Of a stretch of 64,000 nucleotides of DNA, positions 1-7,736 are shown in pieces. The first letter of the stretch is position 1. The number at the start of each line of letters is the position of its first letter. The stretch comes from UBA1435 sp041663285. Lineage in GTDB: Bacteria; Patescibacteriota; Microgenomatia; UBA12405. Made by a program: the position numbers and the translations under genes. The DNA lies in NCBI GenBank assembly GCA_041663285.1, contig JBAZSP010000001.1, forward strand, positions 62,001 through 126,000, in the 5' to 3' direction. The notes beneath the pieces were generated by a model. That model had not been told where the DNA came from and searched no databases. It saw nothing but the letters and a program-made list of their open reading frames with translations.

Positions 1-203
1 TTTGGCAGGGTTATGCCAGCTTTCCTTTGGAATCTAAAATTAGAATTACCCCGGCTCCTTATTCCGATTTTGGCCGTTATGGCGGAGATTGGTGGGCTCC
101 GGCTGCTTATTGGCCCAACCTTGTGAACAATATTTTAATCATTATCTATCCTTCTGCCCTTTTTTATTTGCTAAAAATTCTCCTTCCCCGATTTAGGTCT
201 TGA
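1..203 (+). CDS. C-terminal end of a membrane protein (partial)
   Basis: The frame starting at base 3 is open from the left edge to a TGA at 201-203 and gives about 66 residues. The first half is polar and aromatic (WWAPAAYWPN). It is followed by one clear hydrophobic segment (NILIIIYPSALFYLLKILL) and a short basic tail (PRFRS), so the protein ends in a membrane helix with a basic end. The gene begins outside the window and the family is not recognisable from this tail. The other two forward frames are interrupted, or give less protein-like translations. Confidence 0.55.
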   Translation, partial: WQGYASFPLESKIRITPAPYSDFGRYGGDWWAPAAYWPNLVNNILIIIYPSALFYLLKILLPRFRS

Positions 204-237
204 CTTCGGGTTTTATACGGGTGTATCTTTTGGTATT

Positions 238-498
238 GTGATCCAAAAAATTAGCGCTCCCGTTAGTGTGGTTTTAACTTTTAGTCATCGTCAGCGGACG
301 GTCCGGCCGGTCAAGCTGGTCTGGGATGGTCACGAACATGTCATTACCAAAATCGGTTTTCACCACACTTACTGGCAGGGGAGGACTTTATACCATGTTT
401 TTTCAGTCGCTTCACCATCAATGTTTTTTCGTCTTGTCCTGAATACTCAAAATTTATTTTGGATTCTCGAGGAGGTTTCCGATGACCTGCCCGCCTGA
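238..498 (+). CDS. Small protein coupled to the Y-family polymerase (DUF6504-like)
   Basis: This 86-residue protein starts at GTG 238, and its last 17 bases overlap the polymerase gene. It contains the pattern RPVKLVWDGH...ITKIGFHHTYW...YHVFSV...FWILEEV. That recalls the small DUF6504-type proteins found beside error-prone polymerases: a 'RP..F.WdG' strand, a Trp in the middle and a final 'W.L..v' strand. The family match is from memory and is only moderate. The overlap suggests translational coupling, so a role as a polymerase accessory factor is a reasonable inference. No membrane segment or catalytic motif is seen. Confidence 0.6.
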   Translation: MIQKISAPVSVVLTFSHRQRTVRPVKLVWDGHEHVITKIGFHHTYWQGRTLYHVFSVASPSMFFRLVLNTQNLFWILEEVSDDLPA

Positions 499-1711
499 AT
501 TACCTTTTAATCCCAAACCTTCTACCGTTATGTTCATCGACCTCAATTCCTGTTTTGCTTCCATTGAGCAACAGGCCAATCCGCTTTTGCGTGGTCGGCC
601 TATTGCCGTGGCGGCTTACGATTCGCCCCGGGGCTGTATTTTGGCTCCCTCTGTCGAAGCCAAAAAATTAGGCATTAAAGTTGGTATGAGAGTGGCCGAC
701 GGTCAGCTTATTTGCCCCGGTCTTTTGGTCTTAACTCCCGACCCTCACAAGTACCGGGCGGTTCATCGTCAGTTGCGGGCTATTTTGGGCCAATACACCA
801 CTCAATTTGTTGCCAAATCAGTCGATGAATTCGTGCTAAACCTTGAGGGTTTCCCTGCCTTTCGCCGCGGTCTGTTTACCGTCGGTCAGGAAATCAAAAG
901 CCGGATCCGGTCCGAAATCGGTGACTGGTTGACCGTCTCTATTGGCCTGGCTCCTAACCGTTTCCTGGCCAAAACGGCTTCTAATCTAAAAAAGCCGGAT
1001 GGTTTGGAAGAAATAAATATTTCTAATTTTAAGCAGATTTATGCCCGTCTGTCTTTGACCGATTTAACCGGGATCGACAAAAATCTAGCCGCCCGGCTTA
1101 ATCTGGTCGGCATCCATACCGTTTTAGACTTTTTCGGCTCATCTCTTAGCCGTTTAAAATCCGCCTTCCGTTCAGTTTGCGGCTATTACTGGTATCTCCG
1201 GCTTCGCGGCTGGGAAATAGACGACGTCGAATTTGGCCGCAAAAGCTTCGGCCACATGTATTCACTGCCGCGCCCCTTGGTTACCAAAGCCGAGCTTTCG
1301 CCGATCTTAGCCAAATTGGTCGAAAAAACCTGTTATCGGCTTCGCCAAAAAGGTTATCACACCCGCGGCCTTCATTTGGCCGTTTTATATCGTGATCATA
1401 GTTTTTGGCACCAGGGCATGGCTACTCAAGCCACCCTCTTCTCTTCTGCCGATATCTACAAATTGGCCCTTAGAATTTTGTCCCGCTCACCCTATCTTAA
1501 GCCGGTGGCCAATCTTTCGGTTTCCTGTTTTAATCTGGTCAAAAGCCAATCGGTTCAGTTTGATTTATTCGACACCGTCGCCCCCAAGTTAAGGCTGACC
1601 CAGGCTCTTGACAATATCAACACCATTTACGGCAATTTTGTCATCACCCCGGCCGTCATGCTTGGCACCGGCGATCAGGTTCTCGACCGCATTGGCTTTG
1701 GGAATATTTAG
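482..1711 (+). CDS. dinB: Y-family translesion DNA polymerase (DinB/UmuC type)
   Basis: This 409-residue error-prone polymerase copies past DNA lesions. The palm motif FIDLNSCFASIE (residues 18-29) supplies the first metal-binding Asp (D20) and the aromatic steric gate. SVDEF (113-117) supplies the second pair of acids (D115, E116). The 'NS.F.S.E' wording is closer to UmuC than to classical DinB. The thumb helix-hairpin-helix region (LTDLTGIDKNLAARL) and a C-terminal little-finger domain follow, and the length is normal. A GGAGG at 471-475 sits 6 bases before ATG 482 and supports this start. The gene is coupled to the preceding small protein by a 17-base overlap. Confidence 0.9.
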   Translation: MTCPPELPFNPKPSTVMFIDLNSCFASIEQQANPLLRGRPIAVAAYDSPRGCILAPSVEAKKLGIKVGMRVADGQLICPGLLVLTPDPHKYRAVHRQLRAILGQYTTQFVAKSVDEFVLNLEGFPAFRRGLFTVGQEIKSRIRSEIGDWLTVSIGLAPNRFLAKTASNLKKPDGLEEINISNFKQIYARLSLTDLTGIDKNLAARLNLVGIHTVLDFFGSSLSRLKSAFRSVCGYYWYLRLRGWEIDDVEFGRKSFGHMYSLPRPLVTKAELSPILAKLVEKTCYRLRQKGYHTRGLHLAVLYRDHSFWHQGMATQATLFSSADIYKLALRILSRSPYLKPVANLSVSCFNLVKSQSVQFDLFDTVAPKLRLTQALDNINTIYGNFVITPAVMLGTGDQVLDRIGFGNI

Positions 1712-1929
1712 TAGGTTCCGCCTCCGCCTCTGTGCCTGCCCCTACTAAGTGGTCCCGTTCCCCACATGTTTGCTTGCCTTCTGGCAACAGCTAGCCTTCC
1801 GCTCCGTCCTCCTCTTATCGGTGTCGGATATCCTTGATCAGCAGAGACATCATCCATATCCGAAACAGCTGGCGGATTTTCCGCTCCAACCCGGGGAGGG
1901 ACAATTACTCGTTCCGTTTTAACAGCCAT
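1708..1929 (-). CDS. Hypothetical 73-residue protein
   Basis: A short antisense-oriented reading frame converges on the polymerase gene and overlaps its stop by four bases. The product is polar, rich in Gly, Arg and Pro, and ends in RGGGGTY. It has no recognisable domain or membrane segment. The best argument that it is real is a TATAAT on its strand (bases 1936-1941) ending six bases before its ATG, the same geometry seen in front of several certain genes here. No Shine-Dalgarno sequence is present. It could still be a chance frame. Confidence 0.35.
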   Translation of the reverse strand: MAVKTERVIVPPRVGAENPPAVSDMDDVSADQGYPTPIRGGRSGRLAVARRQANMWGTGPLSRGRHRGGGGTY

Positions 1930-1935
1930 ACAGTA

Positions 1936-1941
1936 ATTATA
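1936..1941 (-). promoter_or_regulatory. -10 box for the 1708-1929 ORF
   Basis: TATAAT lies on the minus strand six bases upstream of the ATG at 1929. There is no convincing -35. The spacing predicts a leaderless message. Confidence 0.35.
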
Positions 1942-2109
1942 TTACTATAAATCCAATTTATCATTCAAAGGATACGGCCGGCGAACAAAGATAACCAGGC
2001 CGAATATTTAATATTAACCATCTCTATCCTGTAAAGATTAAACAAATTTTTGTTTTCTCGCTCATTTTTGCTATCATAAATCCTATCTCATAAATCATAA
2101 ATCAAACTT

Positions 2110-2712
2110 GTGTACACCGAAGTCTTCTTTGACATCGAAACCCAAAAACTATTCAGTGAGGTTTCGGCTTTTAACCCCTCTCTTTTGGGAGTCTCAATTG
2201 TTTCTGTTTACGTCCGGCAAATCAATGCTGATTATCAAGAGCAAAGCGGCCAAATGTCCAGCTTTTGGGAAAACGAGCTAGGCCAAATGTGGCCACTTTT
2301 TGCCAATGCCAATCGGGTGATTGGTTTTAATTCTCTTGGTTTTGATGTTCCCATTTTAGCCCCTCTTTGTCCTTTCAATTTCAAAAAATTAAACCACTTC
2401 GACCTGATGGACAAGGTTAAACAGGTTATCGGGTTTCGGGTGAGCTTAAATACTTTGGCCAAATCCACCCTCGGTCTTCAAAAATCCGACGAAGGTATTA
2501 ACGCCGTCCTTTACTGGCAAAAACACGACCCGTTGTCGCTTCAAAAATTAAAACAGTATTGCGAAGACGACGTTTATCTCACCCGTGATCTTTACGATTA
2601 CGGTTTGCACCACCACCAGTTCAAGTTTATTGACAAATGGAACTCTCCCCGGGTTGTCAATATTGATTTTAGCTACCCTCCGGCCGACGACTCTCAAATC
2701 CAGCTTTTCTAA
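2110..2712 (+). CDS. DnaQ-like 3'-5' exonuclease (RNase H fold)
   Basis: This stand-alone 200-residue exonuclease of the DEDD superfamily has all three motifs. They are FFDIET (D8, E10), GFNSLGFDVP (N74, D79) and YCEDDVYLTRD (Y150, D154). The third motif is the DEDDy form and binds two catalytic metals. The protein resembles the predicted PolB-like 3'-5' exonucleases rather than the epsilon subunit itself. The start is GTG 2110, preceded by three copies of CATAAATC and no Shine-Dalgarno. The next gene is a PD-(D/E)XK nuclease 33 bases downstream, so a shared repair role is likely but inferred. Confidence 0.85.
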   Translation: MYTEVFFDIETQKLFSEVSAFNPSLLGVSIVSVYVRQINADYQEQSGQMSSFWENELGQMWPLFANANRVIGFNSLGFDVPILAPLCPFNFKKLNHFDLMDKVKQVIGFRVSLNTLAKSTLGLQKSDEGINAVLYWQKHDPLSLQKLKQYCEDDVYLTRDLYDYGLHHHQFKFIDKWNSPRVVNIDFSYPPADDSQIQLF

Positions 2713-2745
2713 ATGTTATATTAGTTAAGTTACCACTATTTAAAA

Positions 2746-3612
2746 ATGGCTTCAGACAAATACACCGCCCTTTGGTTATCCCACACCTCCATCTCTGATT
2801 TTTTGGTTTGCCCCCGCTCGTATTATCTCAAAAACGTTTATCACGATCCGGCCAACAACCACAAGGTCAAGCTCATGTCGCCACCCTTAGCCTTAGGCCA
2901 GGCTGTCCACGAAGTTTTGGAATCGTTATCCATTTTACCCCAAAATATCCGGTTTAAAGACAATTTAGTGGAAAAATTCAGATCCAGCTGGAAAAAAGTA
3001 ACCGGCCTAAGTGGTGGATTCACTGATTTTGCTTCGGAGGAAAAATATTTCCAAAAGGGCGAAGCCATGATTTCCCGGGTTGTCCAAAACCCCGGCCCCT
3101 TGGTTAATCAGGCTGTCAAAATAAACCAAGACCTACCCAAGTATTGGCTTTCCGAGGATGACAATATCATTTTATGCGGTAAGGTAGATTGGCTGGAATA
3201 TTTTCCTCAAACTGATTCGGTCCATATTATCGACTTCAAAACTTCCAAAAGGATAGAAAAAGCCGGCAGTCTTCAGCTACCAATTTATCATCTTTTAGTA
3301 AAAAACTGTCAAAAACGTTCGGTTTCTAAAGCCAGTTACTGGTATCTTAGCCTCTCCGATCAGCCACAGGAGCAGCCTTTACCCGACCCCGACGAATCCT
3401 CCCAAAAAATTCTAAAAATTGCCAAGCAGGTCAAGCTGGCCAGAAGCCTTCAGCGATTCGTTTGTCCTTATCAGGGTTGTAATGCCTGCCTGCCCTATGA
3501 GGCTATTATTCAGGGCAATGCCAAGCATGTCGGCATTGACTCTTACCACAACGATGTTTATATTTTGCCTCCTCAACCGGCAGCCGAAACTCCCGACAGT
3601 ATAATCCTTTAA
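2746..3612 (+). CDS. PD-(D/E)XK nuclease with predicted 4Fe-4S cluster (Cas4/AddB-like)
   Basis: This 288-residue RecB-family nuclease has the catalytic set H55, D148 (in GKVDWLE), D163-x-K165 (IIDFKTSK) and Q177 (LQLPIY). A single N-terminal cysteine (C22, in CPRSYYL) is matched by three at the C-terminus (C240, C245, C248, in CPYQGCNAC). This spacing is typical of the 4Fe-4S 'iron staple' of AddB and Cas4. No CRISPR array or cas1/cas2 lies nearby, so a DNA end-processing role is more likely than spacer acquisition. The last codon abuts the ATG of the next gene. Confidence 0.85.
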   Translation: MASDKYTALWLSHTSISDFLVCPRSYYLKNVYHDPANNHKVKLMSPPLALGQAVHEVLESLSILPQNIRFKDNLVEKFRSSWKKVTGLSGGFTDFASEEKYFQKGEAMISRVVQNPGPLVNQAVKINQDLPKYWLSEDDNIILCGKVDWLEYFPQTDSVHIIDFKTSKRIEKAGSLQLPIYHLLVKNCQKRSVSKASYWYLSLSDQPQEQPLPDPDESSQKILKIAKQVKLARSLQRFVCPYQGCNACLPYEAIIQGNAKHVGIDSYHNDVYILPPQPAAETPDSIIL

Positions 3613-4356
3613 ATGAATTCCGTCCGCTTAAATAAGTTTTTAGCCGCCGCCGGTATCAGCTCCCGCCGCCATGCCGATAGCCTGATTAACGCCGGTAAAA
3701 TCACCGTCAATAATCTACCAGCTCGCCTGGGTGACAAAATTGATCCCGCCAAAGACATCGTTAAGTTTGGTAACCAGGAAGTTAAGCCCGGCCCCGGCAA
3801 ACATTACTACTTGCTCCACAAACCGGTAGGGGTGCTGTCCGCTTCGTCCGATGATCGGCACCGGTCTACAGTCGTTGGACTGATTAATTCACCTGTTCGG
3901 CTTTTCCCTGTCGGCCGGCTGGACAAGGACACTACCGGCTTGATAATTTTAACCAACGATGGTGATTTTGCCCTAAAACTTACCCACCCTCGTTACCACT
4001 TGCCCAAAACCTATTTGGTTACCGTCAAAGGTCGTCTGCCGGCCTCCAAGCTTTCCCGGCTTAACCATCCGTTTCTTTTGGAAACCGGTCCCACCCAACC
4101 AGCTCAGGCAACCATCGTTTCCCGTCAGCCCGATACTACCACTTTAAAAATTATCTTACACGAGGGCAAAAACCGCCAAATCCGCCGGATGCTTTCCGCT
4201 TGTCGGCTTCATCTTCAGGCGTTACAAAGAATCAGTATCGGGCCGCTTAGCCTGGGGAATCTTCTGCCCGGCCATTTTCGTCCGCTTACTCCCAAAGAAG
4301 TTTGTTTATTACTCCAATTATGTAGTAATATAAATCATGACACCGCCAAAAGATAA
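3613..4356 (+). CDS. rluB: RsuA/RluB-family pseudouridine synthase
   Basis: This 247-residue protein isomerises uridine to pseudouridine in ribosomal RNA. An N-terminal S4 RNA-binding domain (VRLNKFLAAAGISSRRHAD) is followed by the catalytic domain. The family signature GRLDKDTTGL contains the nucleophilic Asp, and KNRQIRRM lies near the end. The start ATG 3613 directly follows the TAA of the nuclease gene, so the two are co-transcribed and probably coupled. Whether it acts on 23S (RluB) or 16S (RsuA) rRNA cannot be decided from sequence alone. The end overlaps a small membrane-protein gene by 20 bases. Confidence 0.9.
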   Translation: MNSVRLNKFLAAAGISSRRHADSLINAGKITVNNLPARLGDKIDPAKDIVKFGNQEVKPGPGKHYYLLHKPVGVLSASSDDRHRSTVVGLINSPVRLFPVGRLDKDTTGLIILTNDGDFALKLTHPRYHLPKTYLVTVKGRLPASKLSRLNHPFLLETGPTQPAQATIVSRQPDTTTLKIILHEGKNRQIRRMLSACRLHLQALQRISIGPLSLGNLLPGHFRPLTPKEVCLLLQLCSNINHDTAKR

Positions 4357-4501
4357 AAATTCCTTTCTTATACTTTTGCTGGCCTGTGTCATCTTGTTCG
4401 CTTCTTTTATCGTCAACTACACTTCCTTCTTCGACGACGATTATTTCACCGCTGTCGATTCATTGGAAGAAGTCTCTCCCAAGATGATGCTCGGCCAATA
4501 A
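4337..4501 (+). CDS. 54-residue single-pass membrane protein
   Basis: The frame ATG 4337 to TAA 4499-4501 encodes a short protein. It has a polar start (MTPPKDKNS), one strong hydrophobic helix (FLILLLACVILFASFIV) and an acidic tail (FFDDDYFTAVDSLEEVSP). It overlaps the end of the pseudouridine synthase gene by 20 bases in another frame, and its stop codon touches the terminator hairpin. The helix plus charged tail, the operon position and the terminator directly after it all support a real gene. I recognise no family. Confidence 0.6.
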   Translation: MTPPKDKNSFLILLLACVILFASFIVNYTSFFDDDYFTAVDSLEEVSPKMMLGQ

Positions 4502-4529
4502 AAAATGGCAGCCGAAGCTGCCATTTTTT
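4501..4529. terminator. Bidirectional intrinsic terminator
   Basis: This is a perfect inverted repeat: AAAAATGGCAGC, then the loop CGAA, then GCTGCCATTTTT. The GC-rich core is flanked by A's on the left and T's on the right, so it can terminate both the forward operon ending at 4501 and the reverse Hsp20 gene ending at 4545. It is the clearest terminator in the window. Confidence 0.9.
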
Positions 4530-4544
4530 CAGTTTTCTTATTTT

Positions 4545-4964
4545 CTACTTTGCTGATCTGAGCGGTATTTCTTTGGCCTTAGCCTCTTCGGCGACTTTCG
4601 CTTTTACCGTCACTATGCCGTCTTTTATTTCGGCATCGACCGACTTACTATCAATCGGTTTAGGCAGCCGGCTAGCATAGTCAAAACTGGCTACTTTTGA
4701 CCATTGATGTATGGTCCTGCCTCTTTTTTTGGTTTCTTCGCCCTCTTCCATCCTGGCGGTAATCCGGAGCACCCCACCCTCATAAGTTACTTTAACTTTA
4801 TCGGCTGGTACACCGGGGACTGAAGCCTGCACCACCACCATATTATCTTCTTCAAAAACATTCAATCCCTGATTAATTTTTAACTCCGGCCATTCATCTT
4901 CGTCCATCCACAACGACTTAAATGGGAATGAATCCATAAGCGGTCTGAAAGGTAAATATTTCAT
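4545..4964 (-). CDS. hsp20: Small heat-shock protein, Hsp20/alpha-crystallin family
   Basis: This ATP-independent holdase chaperone binds unfolding proteins. The alpha-crystallin domain runs through most of the protein (VVVQASVPGV...VKVTYEGGVLRITA...ASFDYASRLP...AEIKDGIVTVKA). It ends with a C-terminal I-x-L type anchor (KEIPLRS). The frame stays open further upstream to 5021, but a promoter at 4992-5021 lies inside that extension. I therefore take ATG 4964 (MKYLPFRPL, 139 residues) as the start. It is transcribed alone towards the shared terminator. Confidence 0.9.
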   Translation of the reverse strand: MKYLPFRPLMDSFPFKSLWMDEDEWPELKINQGLNVFEEDNMVVVQASVPGVPADKVKVTYEGGVLRITARMEEGEETKKRGRTIHQWSKVASFDYASRLPKPIDSKSVDAEIKDGIVTVKAKVAEEAKAKEIPLRSAK

Positions 4965-4991
4965 CAGTGTGATTAAACTGTTAACACAAGC

Positions 4992-5021
4992 AGTATAGAA
5001 TAAAGACTGCGAGCAAGTCAA
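4992..5021 (-). promoter_or_regulatory. Sigma70-type promoter of hsp20
   Basis: On the minus strand TTGACT (5016-5021) and TATACT (4992-4997) are 18 bases apart. Transcription would begin near 4985, about 20 bases before ATG 4964. This promoter rules out the longer open frame as the translated start. Confidence 0.75.
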
Positions 5022-5032
5022 GTGGGTAAGTG

Positions 5033-6349
5033 CTAATTAACCTTTTCCCATCCTTCCAAAACCAACTCCCCAAATCTTTTGTCTGTAACCTGGCTATAAC
5101 CCAGTTGGGTCAAATTAACCCGGTAATTATTGCCAAAAATCTCGACCCCGTAGGGGACCACCTTTATCATTTTTTCCTGGCCATCGATCTGTTCAAAATC
5201 TGCTACCTGGATTTCTGGATCATAATACTTTATCGGATCGGAAAACGATTTAATCATGTACACTCTATCATCAAGTTCCGATGCCAGCCCTCTCCAATTC
5301 TCCCGGTGATATTTTGGGTTAAAAAGGTATACCAGCGAACATATCAAAAATATAGCCAGCACCAATCTTTTTAATTTGCTTCGGGCAATTAGTAGGCAAT
5401 ATATTGGCAAAACATATAGAAATCTAAAATAACTTAAAAGCGGTACCCGCCACGATACCATCCAACCCAAAATTATCGGTAATATTAATAGCCAAAGCCA
5501 TTCTTTCCTTTTTATACTCCCAGGTATTGCCGCCAATGCTGTCATCCCGACCGCGCCCGTTGCCACTAGCCAGTAAGCCCATTTGGGGTAAAAACTAATT
5601 CGGCCGATGGTAAATTTTATCGGGACCAACAAAAGGTTTTTCAAATCGGCTTTACCCAGAATTTGCCCCCAGCTACTTATAATTCTTACCTGTTGAGCCG
5701 AATTATTTAGCTGTAAAAGTAAAAGCGGTAAAGTAGCCGCGACTCCTATCCCAGTCCCAATTGACAAAACGGCTGCCTGCCGGTATTGCTTTTTTACTAG
5801 GCTTATAATTCCCAAACCGGCAATAAAAAAAATCGCTCCATAAAAAGTCCACCAGGCCAAAACCAAAAAAAACACCGATTTAATAACGTTATTTTTAAGC
5901 CAATAACGCCAGCCGATTATCAAAAACATAGTAACCATGGCATACATCCGGTTTTCCTGGCTGTAGTACACCAATAGGGGATTGGCCGCCAGAAGCATTG
6001 CCGCCCACCATCCCAAATGTGGCTTCTTCTGATCTTCACCGATTTTATAAACAGTCCAGACGGTAACCACTCCTGCCAATACCGACATTAGCCTCATCGT
6101 TACTTCGCCGCTGCCCCATATTTGGCTCCAAAGTTTGAGCATCCAATAAAAAAGCGGTGGGTGAAAATCAGTAGGACCGAATTTTAAAACAATATCCCCA
6201 AAACTCAGATTTTTTACTACGTTTGCCGAAATCGCCTCATCCAGCCAAAACGATTGATTCAAAGCAATTAACCTAATCCCTAAGGCTAAAACCACCGGAA
6301 TTATCCAGGGCCAGCGCATGCTAATATTAAAATAACGTTTTTTCTTCAC
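5033..6349 (-). CDS. Membrane glycosyltransferase, GT39/PMT-like
   Basis: This 438-residue polytopic protein resembles the dolichyl/polyprenyl-phosphate sugar-dependent GT-C transferases. The acidic pair in the first outer loop (FWLDEAISA, residues 34-42) and DFHPPLFYWM (61-70) are the usual catalytic-loop landmarks. YYSQENRMYAM further on is also typical. About ten hydrophobic helices follow, with a C-terminal outside domain. The annotated start is GTG 6349; ATG 6319 (MRWPWIIP) is an alternative. It is divergent from the MFS gene with only 12 bases between starts. The sugar and acceptor are unknown. Confidence 0.8.
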   Translation of the reverse strand: MKKKRYFNISMRWPWIIPVVLALGIRLIALNQSFWLDEAISANVVKNLSFGDIVLKFGPTDFHPPLFYWMLKLWSQIWGSGEVTMRLMSVLAGVVTVWTVYKIGEDQKKPHLGWWAAMLLAANPLLVYYSQENRMYAMVTMFLIIGWRYWLKNNVIKSVFFLVLAWWTFYGAIFFIAGLGIISLVKKQYRQAAVLSIGTGIGVAATLPLLLLQLNNSAQQVRIISSWGQILGKADLKNLLLVPIKFTIGRISFYPKWAYWLVATGAVGMTALAAIPGSIKRKEWLWLLILPIILGWMVSWRVPLLSYFRFLYVLPIYCLLIARSKLKRLVLAIFLICSLVYLFNPKYHRENWRGLASELDDRVYMIKSFSDPIKYYDPEIQVADFEQIDGQEKMIKVVPYGVEIFGNNYRVNLTQLGYSQVTDKRFGELVLEGWEKVN

Positions 6350-6361
6350 CTCTCTATTCTA

Positions 6362-7519
6362 ATGGATAAAAAAGCATTTATAATCATTTTCCTGATTGTA
6401 GTTACCGACATCATCGGATTCGGTATTTTTATCCCTCTGATGCCCGTTATTTCCGACACCTTCTCCACCTATGGCTTCAAGCTTGGCCTGCTTATGTCAT
6501 CCTACTCCATCGCTCAATACGTTGCTGCTCCCCTTCTTGGCTCAATGTCCGACAAGTATGGCCGACGCCCGGTGTTGCTGATTAGCAAGTTGGGCACCAT
6601 TTTTGCCTATCTAATTTTTGCCTTTTCCCGCAGTTATTACCTGTTGCTTTTTTCTCGACTGGTCGATGGCTTTACCGGTGGCAATATTTCTGCCGCCAGG
6701 GCTTATATTAGCGATATCACCGATGCCAAAAGCCGCCCCAAAGGCATGGCCTTAATCGGAATTGCTTTTGGGCTTGGTTTTATAATCGGTCCGGCTTTCG
6801 GCGGTTTCTTTTTTAGCCTGGGTAATCAGCTCCGTTACCCGGCCTTGGCCGCCGCCGGCCTAAGCCTCATTTCCTTTGTCCTTACCTGGTTTTTTCTCCA
6901 TGAACCTATCAAAACTACTACTACCGCTGCGGTCTTTCGTCTGCCCAGGCTAACTGATCTTCTCAAAAAAGATCCTATAAGTCGGATCATGTTGGTTCAG
7001 CTTCTTTATATGATCTGCCTTTCCGGTTTCCAATCCACCTTTTCCATTTTTACCGCCAAAATTCTTGGCTATAGTGTTGAGCAAAATTCCAGTCTTTTTA
7101 TTTACATGGGCATTATTACCCTGGCCATTCAGGGCTTTATTGCCAAAAAAGGCGGCCACCGGGTTAACTATCTTTCCGGGATTGGCTTAATCCTGGCCGC
7201 AACCGGCCTTAGCCTGTTAGTTGTGGCTCAAAATTTTTATTTTGTTTTGATCTCTTTGGGGTTGACTTTAACCGGTGCCAGCATGGTCAACGTTTTTCTA
7301 CCTTCGGTTTTACTCAATTCAGCTTCCTCTTCGGAAGGTCGTCTAATGGGTACATACGAAGGCTTCAGTAGTCTCGCCAGAATTATTGGGCCTATCGTAG
7401 CCGGTACCCTAATTCTTACCATCCCCAAACCGGTCTACCTTTTAAGCGCACTTATCCTATTCCTTTCGGTTAAGTTGGTCCCGCACCGTGCCCTAACCCG
7501 CCAAACCTTAAAACCGTAA
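6362..7519 (+). CDS. MFS drug/solute exporter (TetA-like, DHA1)
   Basis: This 385-residue, 12-helix major facilitator protein probably exports a small molecule by proton antiport. The loop 2-3 motif GSMSDKYGRRPVLL is intact. The TM4-5 stretch RLVDGFTGGNISAARAYISDIT and the following GLGFIIGPAFGG resemble tetracycline exporters. The substrate cannot be inferred. The gene has no visible Shine-Dalgarno before ATG 6362, and its 3' end overlaps the antisense DUF3096 gene by 12 bases. Confidence 0.85.
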   Translation: MDKKAFIIIFLIVVTDIIGFGIFIPLMPVISDTFSTYGFKLGLLMSSYSIAQYVAAPLLGSMSDKYGRRPVLLISKLGTIFAYLIFAFSRSYYLLLFSRLVDGFTGGNISAARAYISDITDAKSRPKGMALIGIAFGLGFIIGPAFGGFFFSLGNQLRYPALAAAGLSLISFVLTWFFLHEPIKTTTTAAVFRLPRLTDLLKKDPISRIMLVQLLYMICLSGFQSTFSIFTAKILGYSVEQNSSLFIYMGIITLAIQGFIAKKGGHRVNYLSGIGLILAATGLSLLVVAQNFYFVLISLGLTLTGASMVNVFLPSVLLNSASSSEGRLMGTYEGFSSLARIIGPIVAGTLILTIPKPVYLLSALILFLSVKLVPHRALTRQTLKP

Positions 7520-7645
7520 AATCCCCAGGCCGATTAACCCGGTCACGATCAGATAAATTGCTACCAGCGTTGACAATAATTTAGGATTCATCAAAATCAA
7601 AATCCCAAATATCAGCGACATCAGGGGGCTTATATTTCTTAGCAT
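7508..7645 (-). CDS. DUF3096-like small membrane protein
   Basis: This is a 45-residue protein encoded between the MFS gene and rarA on the opposite strand. It has two short hydrophobic stretches around a central Pro: SLIFGILILMNPKLLSTLVA, then IYLIVTGLIGLGIL. The pattern 'L..GILIL..P.LL...VAIYLI..G..GL' is the hallmark of DUF3096, a very small family of unknown function. The start is ATG 7645 and the stop is at 7508-7510. It is too short for routine gene calling, but the family resemblance is strong. Confidence 0.75.
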   Translation of the reverse strand: MLRNISPLMSLIFGILILMNPKLLSTLVAIYLIVTGLIGLGILRF

Positions 7646-7682
7646 AATTAAATTTTACTCCCAAAAAACATCTTTGTCCCGC

Positions 7683-7711
7683 TTGACTTTACCGCCTCTT
7701 CTTTTTATTAT
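7683..7711 (+). promoter_or_regulatory. Promoter of rarA
   Basis: TTGACT (7683-7688) and TATTAT (7706-7711) are separated by 17 bases. The predicted start near 7718 is about 20 bases before ATG 7737. An upstream TTG in frame at 7674 precedes the promoter and cannot be the start. Confidence 0.65.
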
Positions 7712-7736
7712 TAACTACTACCAAAGAAAACCCGAA

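Noticed and set aside
5011..5040. AGCACTT-like sequence near hsp20 considered as a CIRCE (HrcA) operator
   Set aside because: Only one half-site-like sequence is present; the inverted partner at 9-base spacing is missing.
5030..5374. 114-residue plus-strand frame
   Set aside because: It lies wholly opposite the C-terminal part of the GT39 gene, which has clear helices and family motifs.
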